A stretch of DNA of 64,000 nt from Enoplolaimus lenunculus (lineage: Eukaryota > Nematoda > Enoplea > Enoplida > Thoracostomopsidae): contig JASANG010001196.1 in assembly GCA_030248215.1 (NCBI GenBank), positions 1-64,000 on the forward strand, in the 5' to 3' direction. Positions 12,201 to 21,200 of the stretch are shown here, one piece after another. Positions within the stretch are counted from its first letter, which is position 1, and each line of letters begins with the position of its first letter. The notes below the pieces were generated by a model. That model saw nothing but the letters and a program-made list of their open reading frames with translations, was not told where the DNA came from and made no database searches. A program made the position numbers and the translations under genes.

Positions 12201-15200
12201 TCATAGACATGAATAACCTTACAAGTGGAATAAATTCATTTTCATTGGCTGTACTGATAATTCACAGTTGTCAATGTAAAACTAGGTCTATACGTGAATA
12301 TCAGAGTGAAATTTATGTCAACTCTATTGATGTTCTCGTGAAAACAGGACATCCGTGAATGTAGTGTTAATCCATATATAGTTATTTCATTGTTTCCAAG
12401 CCTATTCCAAACTCGTATATGGTTCGATGTAAACAATTTTATATTACTTTTGATTTCAGGCTGCTGAACTTGGAAAGCCACCCGAAAATGTCAGCAAGTT
12501 TTATACAAAGGGTGCGCTAAATCACTTAGTTCCAATTTTAACACAATTGTTAACGAAGCAGGTAAGTAATTTTTTAGTACCTCTGATCTTTGTAATTTGA
12601 AAATTTTTGTTGATTTTTTGGCTTTCAAAGCAGTGTGAAATGGTTGACAGTTTTGCAAGATAATTTAAATTCATAAATTGTATATTCACAAAGCAAATTC
12701 CTACAAGTTCAAATCACTGGTTTCGAATCAGTCTCCAAATCTCCACCGTTTTTGTGTGAATGACCTGAGTTTTTGCTGTTTTTTGCTTAGGATGAACACG
12801 ACGATGAAGATGATTGGACGCCGTCAAAAGCAGCAGGTGTTTGCATAATGCTCATGGCTCAGTGTGTCGGTGACGATGTGGTTCCTGTGACACTGCCGTT
12901 TATCACAGACAATATTGTGAGCCCGGTGTGGCAAAATCGAGAAGCTGCTGTGATGGCATTTGGTAAGTTTTTGCATTTAAGGATTGTGTTTATTTGGAAA
13001 ATGGTGATTTATGGTTTCTTTTAGCCATTGGAAGCTGGTAAAGTTATACATAATTTCTCAAATGCTACAAGATAAATTTGGCTGCGCTCAAGAAATTTGT
13101 ATTAGGTTTGGCTATTTTCTTGTTTAATTCACTAATTTTTACGGCTACTGAAGCATTTCATTTTGGATACGAGGATTTTGAATAAATTGTTCACTAACCT
13201 CCAAAACAGATAAATGAATAGTTAGCTTATAACTAATTTGCATATTACCTTAATTGCTTAAGTGTGTTCGAGCTTCGCTCAATACATGTAGACCCACACG
13301 ACTGGTTGTAAAGCAGGCTTCGTTCTCAGTACATAAACCTTTAGTTACTTACGCATAAGTTTAGTTTTTTTTTCGTTTGCTTTCTTACTTTAATATTCAG
13401 TTTTTGTGTGTTCTTCTTTCAGCCTGCCTATTGCATTGTCCTTGATGTATAACTGAAAGATTTTTATTTTAAGGTTCAATACTCGAAGGACCGGACAGCG
13501 AGAAACTGAAGCCATTAATTATGCAAGCGATGCCAATGCTTATTAACTTGCTACAAGATACTAATTTAGTTGTTAAGGTAATTTACGACTTAGGAGTAGA
13601 CAGAATTAAATGTTACTATATTTCGATGTATTGCACGCTTGATAGGACTTTTGTTCCGGTTAAATTTTTGGAATAAATTTCTATATAATGTTTATTTTCT
13701 GCAGTGATATGAAGTTTTGTGCGAATAAACCAACTTTTTTGTGTTCTGTGGACTTGCGATGCTTTTGAAGTCGATTTTTTCACAGCATGTGATATTTCCG
13801 TAGTTGAGTGGCTTAATTTAATGCTTTCATGACAATGATATCTGTTTGTATTTGGCAGATTTTATCATGTACGGAAGCGACATTAATGCTTACTGAACAT
13901 TATTTAACATTAAATATTTTGGCTGCCAATTAAAAGAAAACTCAGTCGATATATTCAAATTAGCCGTTCGAATTTCATTAACCGTAGCAAACCTCTGCAT
14001 CCACATTTTTATACCGTTGCATTATGACGTCGAACCTGAATTTTATCAGTGTTTTGATTTTTAGGACACTGCAGCGTGGTGTGTTGGCCGAGTGTGTGAA
14101 GTGACGCCGGATATTGTAATTGCACCTGAAGTACTGATGCCGCTGTTGCCAGCGCTTAGTCTCGCACTTCAAGAAAAGCCTCGTGTTGCTGCAAATACTT
14201 GCTGGGTATGTATAAATGGTCAACCTATTGAAGTAACAATTTTTGAATGGACTGGTGAAATGTCTAACAATATACTGTTCAGAATGTTTTTGTTGGCTTT
14301 GAGACAGTTTTGGTTTGTATCGACAAAATTTTTCATATATACTTGATGCACCCATGAATTTGATATCACTTTTTGCATTAATCAACAATTAGTTTGCCCT
14401 AGACTGGTGTCACATTTTGCTATATTATACGAATATATGTATATACATCACATCCATATTCTTCGAAAGACTTTCTTTGAAACATTTAGGCAATATCGAG
14501 TTTGGCCGAAGCAGCATATCTATCTGCGCAAAGCACAGGAGAAACAGATGTGCGTGGTCATCCACAAACGTATATTTTGTCATCGTGTTTTGATGCAATG
14601 GTCACTGAATTGTTGAAGACAACGGAAAGGTACATACCAACTCTAGTACTGCAGTGCACGCCGCACGGTTAGATAAAAGTCGGAAAAGTTTGGTTGAAAG
14701 TTTTCAAATTTTAGCCTTTTGTTTTTGGTATACAAGCCCTTCAGTAAAAGAAGCTGTTGGAGGCTAAAATAATTCAGTAAAATGTCACTATATGGTCGGT
14801 TCCTGTGTCCGACATAGACTTATCGGATATTGGTTATTAAGCTTCTGCAATAATAATAAATAATAATAATAATATTAATAATAATAATAATAATAATACT
14901 ATTAATAATGCTTGCAGCCATTTTTAAGTGATGATGAAGAACGTAGATTAATGTTTGCTGATATTTTGTGCCAACTCTAAACGGTCGGATTTAAGTTCAG
15001 TTTTTTAATAATCAATTTGATGTGGCGAAAAAAATTAAATTTATTTTAACATAATACTCGATTTCAATAGAGATTCACTATTCCGTATCCGGCAAACCGA
15101 TATTGGGCCGTACCCTGGACACAAGGTAACGAAAGCCGTTTTGCTAGCTGTTATTTGTTATAGACCAGATGCTTCGCAATCGAATCTGCGCAACGCGGCA

Positions 15201-18200
15201 TACGAAGCTCTGATGGAATTGATGAAAAATTCGCCAGTGGACACGTACGCAACCGTTCAAAAAACAACTGTTATTGTTTTGCAACGTTTGCAAGCGTTGA
15301 TTGCAATGGAAGCTCAAATTCAGTCGTCTTTAGATCGGACCCAATTTTACGAGCTCGAATCGTTGTTGTGTGCTTCACTTCAGGTTTGTTGAAATTTACG
15401 CTTTTTAAATCTTGAATTACACTCAGAATAAATTAAATAATTAATTTACTATGGTCATTGTAATAAACTGGAAATTAGTTTACTGGAGGTTTGTAATAAT
15501 TTCTGTGAGACGCTTTTTTATTGTGTTTTACTTATTTTGAGTTTTCTGTTAACATGCTATTTTTGTCATATCAGATTATATATCATTTTCAAATATGCGG
15601 CATTGGATTTGAATTTTATTTTGGCGTGCTGCAATGCGATTTTAGGATTTTTTATGTTTTAACCAAAAACTGTAATTATTGTGTACTGTGCTGTTATTGA
15701 ATGATTTTGCGTTTTTGTGATTTCAGAGTGTGATGCGTCGGATTAGTACAGAAGACGCGCCGCAAATTGCTGACGTCGCAATGCAAACACTGCTTGAAAT
15801 ATTAAAATCCAGCAGCAAGAATCCAAGCGGCGGCGTATTAGAAGATGCAATTACGGCTGTGTCAACTATAGTTGAAAGTAAGTGATGTTACAGTTCTTGG
15901 CCCATATTCTCAAATGAATATAGCACCTATCACCAGTTGGTAATAGGTTTTCAAACTGAAGAAATGCTGCAATTGGAGATCTCAAAATTTGCATAGAAGT
16001 AAATCGAATGCAATCAAGGTGCTGAATTTCAAACCTTACCATTCCTTGGTTCAAAAGTTAGAAGACCTATCACCAACTGGTATTAGACAGGGTGCAGAGT
16101 GAAACTGGATTATACCGGAATCGGAATCGGAACAACAAATTTATACCGGAATTGTAATCGGACTTGGAACTAGAAATTTTATGACTGCACGGATAATTTG
16201 CATTGACAAATATGTTCGTTTGAGTGTCTGTTTACGGGCAAAAATTGTCAAAAAATTGCATGGACAAGTTGGCCATGATTTTTGATTCTATAAAGGTTAA
16301 TCTATGATCAATTATTGATAAGTTAACTTATCTAAAGCAATTTAATAGATAAATAATGCACATTTTTTATGCAACGTATCACAAAGATGTAAAATTAAAA
16401 TTTCAAAATTCCGATTCCGATTGGTTGTGCAATCGGAATCGAAACTCGTTTTGAATCGAAATTCTAATCAGAATCGGAATTCCGATTGCACCCTGGTGTT
16501 ATGTGCTACACACATTTGAGAATACGTGTTCTTGAGTTCGCATTTTTTAGTTTTTCATCTGGTTTTTTAAGATTTATGCGAATTCTGTTAAATTTAGCAC
16601 TTATAATGTCTAAAGGGAAAAATTTCTTCATCAAAATTATCAAAAAATTAGTATTTGATTTTACTATGTGTCTTTATTACGGCGCAACCATGTTTTCAAA
16701 CTGTGTTTGTATATTTCAGTTACTGGACAAGGATTTGTCAAATATATGGAGTCGTTTCAGCCTTATCTGTTCAGTGCTTTACGTAATCATGAGGAATATC
16801 AGGTATAATTTTAGAGCTATTTTAAATTCATTACCGCACGACTCATAACTATCGTAGTCCTGTTTGGTCGGTTGTATTGTAATACCAAAGAACATAAGCC
16901 GGAACCAGATATCACGTGCATATTCTATTGATTGTATCAAGAGTGGATAATAACAAGAGTGTGCAACTCTTTGGGTCTGCATGGAACAAAATGTACCACC
17001 GGGCGTTGCGTTTTTGGCTGACCCCCTTGTTTAGAAGGGGGTCGTTATCACATGAATGCCCCTAAATTAAACTATAAGGGTTCGGCATTTCACCATCCGG
17101 TTCCGTTTATTTTTTCCGGAATTGGAAATTTCGGTCGTTTTTTTATCTGCTAATCTTTAAGAAACTTTCGAAGTTTTCATTCCCCCCGGCGAAAATTTTG
17201 CCGCCCCCGGAAAGGCCCCCGGCAAATTTTTGGCCGTCCCCCAGCAAATTTTTTGCTGGGGGGGGCCAGGACTTTCTAGCCCAAAAATTTTCAATGTTAA
17301 AACGTAAAGACCTGAACTTCTTTTGAGGCGGACATTCGGCTAAATAAGATTTTATATTACGCTGAGTACTCTTAATTTTTTTAAATAGCGTTACAAATAC
17401 AAGTAGTAACAAAAGAATGCGCATAGTCAAAATTTGATCGATGGTACTACGCCCTGCTCGGAATCCGCATTGTTGCTCTCGTTCAAATGTTTCCCTGAAT
17501 TTCTTGAATCTATTTGCAATGACGGCTTCAAGGATTTTAAAAGCGGTGTTAAGTAGCGATATACCGCGATAATTCGAGCAACTGGATTTATCGCATTTTA
17601 ATAGAAAGGCAGTATGATGGCTGTTCGCCAGGAGATCGGGATAGACTCGGATGCCCAAATCTCGCCTAACAAGCTGTGAAGTTGCTGGGTTAGTAATTTG
17701 AGTGCTTGAAGCAGTCTGATGGAATTCCATCTATGCCAGGAGCTTTACCATTGCGAAGTTTATTCACTGCATCCTGAACTTCGCTCAGCGTTGAATTTGA
17801 GTGCTTGAAGCAATCTGATGGAATGCCATCTATGCCAGGAGCTTTACCATTGCGAAGTTTATTCACTGCATCCTGAACTTCGCTCAGCGTTGGCGGATCG
17901 CTGTTGTCAGCTGTGTAGAAGCCACTAAATCTCAGCTCCTCGTCAGATATTGGGTTTTCCGGCAGAGGCTTGTTATGCAGTTGCTCAAAGTGTTCCCTCA
18001 AGCGTTCTACTTGTGCTGCTTCAGACACTGGGCTGTTACCATGTTAAAATTTGGCCATTTTCTTAACTTTGCTAATTTTTAAGAATCTCTTTTGAAAGCC
18101 ACTTGCACTCCGAATATAAGCCATTGATGGTGGATTTCACTTCAGTCGACGACGAAAATCTAAAATACAACAAATAAAATAAATACCTATGTTCAACTAA

Positions 18201-21200
18201 GGTTATTTCGCAAATAATAGAGCAAAAAATAAGATTAAAATTAAATTTTTGGTGAAATGCATTTGTCACTTTCCGGTTCCGGTAAAATTTTCAAATTCCG
18301 GTTCCGGTAAATTGTAATTCCGGTTGCACCCTGGTTACCATATACATCTTTTATGATGCCTCGGGTTGCCAACGGTGGTTACGAACATTTTCGAATAAGT
18401 TGATATAATCTGTGCTGGTCATTCACTTGAGCAGCATGATTTAGCTCAGTTGTAATTGCTTTAAACTGGTTTTCTCTTATCATTTTTTATACCGTTGTCA
18501 AGGTTCTTTTTCAATATTGATCTTGTTGGGTTGCTGTAGCTGCGACTCAATTTTACTGCTTGATTTATTGTAGAATCTTCTAGCCAGCGAACATGCTTAT
18601 CTCGCCTCTTGACGGGCAGTGCCGCTCTCAATGATGATACAGTGCAGTCGGAAATCGCGTCCCATCGTTTTTCCAAAGACAGGTTTTCAAATTGCTCCAG
18701 CGCTGCAAATCGGTTAGCCAGAGAAAGTCGAAAGTTTTCAGCCACAGTTTGATCGCGCAATTCCATGAAGTCGATTGGTCGTTGCTTTTTGTGAAAATGT
18801 GTACATTCCTATTGTATCCACAGCTTCATTTGAACATGCCATGGTCGCTCGGCAGGAGGTTTTCCCAATAGGTTCTGCAATCTCGTACGGTTGATTTCCA
18901 TTTCCTATTGACAAGAATGTGATCAAGCTGGAAATATTTGCCTGTAGGTGAACGCCAGGTTTGATATTGCCGGACAGGGTGGCGAAAGATAGTGTTAACC
19001 AGGAACATTTCGTGCGTCTCTGCTAACGCCAGTAATCTATTACCATTGTCAGTGCGGGTTCCGCTAGTGAACAACCCTGTTACAGTTTCTCCGCCGCACC
19101 CACGGGGCCCTATTTGTGCGTTGAAATCACCACACACAATAAGCAGATCATTAGAAGGAGTACCAGAAATGAGTTCCTTTAGTTCCTCCATAAAGTTGTC
19201 TTTCACATCGGCTGGTTGATCATTAGTTGGGCCGTAGGCAGAGATGATTGAAAGATTGAAAGGTTTTGCACGAAGTCTCGCGTAGACCAAACGTGAGCTG
19301 ACAGGGGTCCATCTCATAACGGACTCAAACAGTTTCGTGCTAATTGCGATACCTACACCCTGGTGACCCGCCGTTTCTGCACCAGAAAATAGCACACGGA
19401 TTCTGCCTCTGGTGAGGTGATAGTAACAATACCAGTTTTCGCCAATCGTAGTTCCGATAGGGCCACTACATGTATGCGGCGATTACCGAGGGATCTATAT
19501 AGAAGTTCCTCATACCCGTTTTAAGTAGCGTTCTGATGTTCCACGAGCCAATATTATACGTGCCTTTACACAAGCGTAACGCCTTTTTCACTGTTCGCAT
19601 ATTTATCACGCCTCTGTCGGTGTGGCAAGGGCGCGCGTCGTCTACCCAGGACGCGGTAGCAGAGTTTCGTTTTGATTTTTGACTATTCGTAGAAGTTTCT
19701 GCTGTTTTAAGTGGATTTGCGAGCCCACAACCTCATGAGAGACCAACAAGAGTCATGCCAAACCGCACTCCGCCGGGCTGGCCTCTCCACGGACCGTAGG
19801 ACTAACCTTTCCGCCAAGGGTGACCCTGCCAGGTTACTCGATCATGTTTTCAAATTCCGGTTTCCTTAAATTGTGATTTTGATGTGCACCCTACAATAAG
19901 GAGATTTATTGCATATGATGGCATCCAAACGAGTTTTAGGTTGCAGACTATATTTACACTTTTTAGGCCTGTGGAGCCGCGGTCGGTGTTGTGGGAGATT
20001 TGTGCCAACAACTGAACAATGCCATTTCGCCCATTGCGGATGAAATTATGAATTGTTTGATATCAATTTTACAAGTTTGTCATTTTGTATTTGGTGTAAA
20101 CTGCTTGTTTATTCAGCTAGCAATTAATTAAGCATTAGTAGAAATAACTTTGTCACTCATTGGACGGAGCCATAGCTCAGTTGATTCCCTCTGATCTTGA
20201 CCGTGTCACGAGTATTTAGTTTTAAATGAATTGAAAATTTTTATCTGAAATAACAACTGGTTGGTTTTTTGGATGTTTGAGCCAAACCAGCAGGTTGCAC
20301 TAATTTTTGTTACTCGTTTTTAGGATTTCAACATGGAAAAGTCAGTGAAGCCGCAAGTTTTATCCGTGTTCGGAGATCTTGCGCTAGCGTTGGGAACGGA
20401 GTTTCAGAAGTACCTAGAAGCTGTATTCACTACATTAGCTCAGGCAGCGTCAATTCAAGTTGATGCTGTAAGTTTTAGTTTAGTTTCTAATCTGTAGCGC
20501 CTATCATTACAACTTTAAAATTACTACATGCATGGTGAACAACTGCAAAACTGGGCAAATTTTTCAAGCGTAGGTTAACAGTGAATGTGGCTTTTACAAG
20601 CTGGTTCTGTATCGTCTGAAAACAATTGAAATCTGAGGTATGCGATGAATTTTTGAAAAGCGTAAAATTTTTCTGCGGCTACTAAGATTTTTAACGGGCG
20701 CCTGGGTACAGAGCAAAAAGAAAACGTCTCAACAAAAAAAACACGTTCAAATCGGTTGAAGTACATGTGTGTGATTCAGAAATAGCATTTTACTATTAAC
20801 TGGAACAGCGTCGTAGCAAACGAGTGCAACACAACTCAAAATGCCCCAAAACCCAGGGTGCATCCGGAATTTCGGTTTCGGTTCCGGCATTTTTTACCTT
20901 CTACCGCAATTAAAAATTCGGGCATTAACAAAATTTCGTCGATGGAAATTTATTAACATATTTTGCTTAAAAAATGACGATAAAAACTAAATAGATTTCG
21001 TTAGCATAGTATTCAGACCTTGCAAATCGCCAAAAATAACCCATCGAAGGTAAATTTAGCTTCCGTGGATTGTGAAAATTAAAATAAAGCAGATAAAGTG
21101 AATACCTATCTCCAGATAAGGTTATTTCACTAAGAATATTTCAAAAAACAAATTAAAATGAATTTTTCGGTGGCATGTATTTTTCATTTTCCGGTTCCGG

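Larger units (their letters stand above)
17416..19845 (-). pseudogene. LINE remnant: APE endonuclease plus partial reverse transcriptase
   Basis: Read right to left. An EN start near 19600 ([15 protein letters not shown]) leads into an endonuclease block at 19395-18826 with [19 protein letters not shown] and LPSDHG, the nuclease fold of non-LTR elements. A linker follows (18766-18461), then the start of the RT (18028-17416) with [24 protein letters not shown] and [17 protein letters not shown]. This order and these motifs resemble RTE-type LINEs. The frame is broken several times, a hAT MITE interrupts it, and the RT after STIDQIL, including the YxDD catalytic box, is lost. A 99-bp stretch of the RT is duplicated in tandem. 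Confidence 0.85.
17084..19893. mobile_element. Nested transposon complex in importin intron 16
   Basis: Outer remnants of a CAGGGTGC element lie at about 17084-17140 (CACCATCCGGTTCC) and 19848-19893 (AAATTCCGG to GTGCACCCT). Between them sit a piece of the GC-armed MITE (17140-17415), a LINE on the minus strand (17416-19845), and a further CAGGGTGC copy inside the LINE (18043-18333). The order implies at least three insertion events after the first. Confidence 0.6.

Noticed and set aside
20160-20215. tRNA-like start (CATAGCTCAGTTGATT)
   Set aside because: Only an A-box-like piece. No B box or cloverleaf follows at the right distance.
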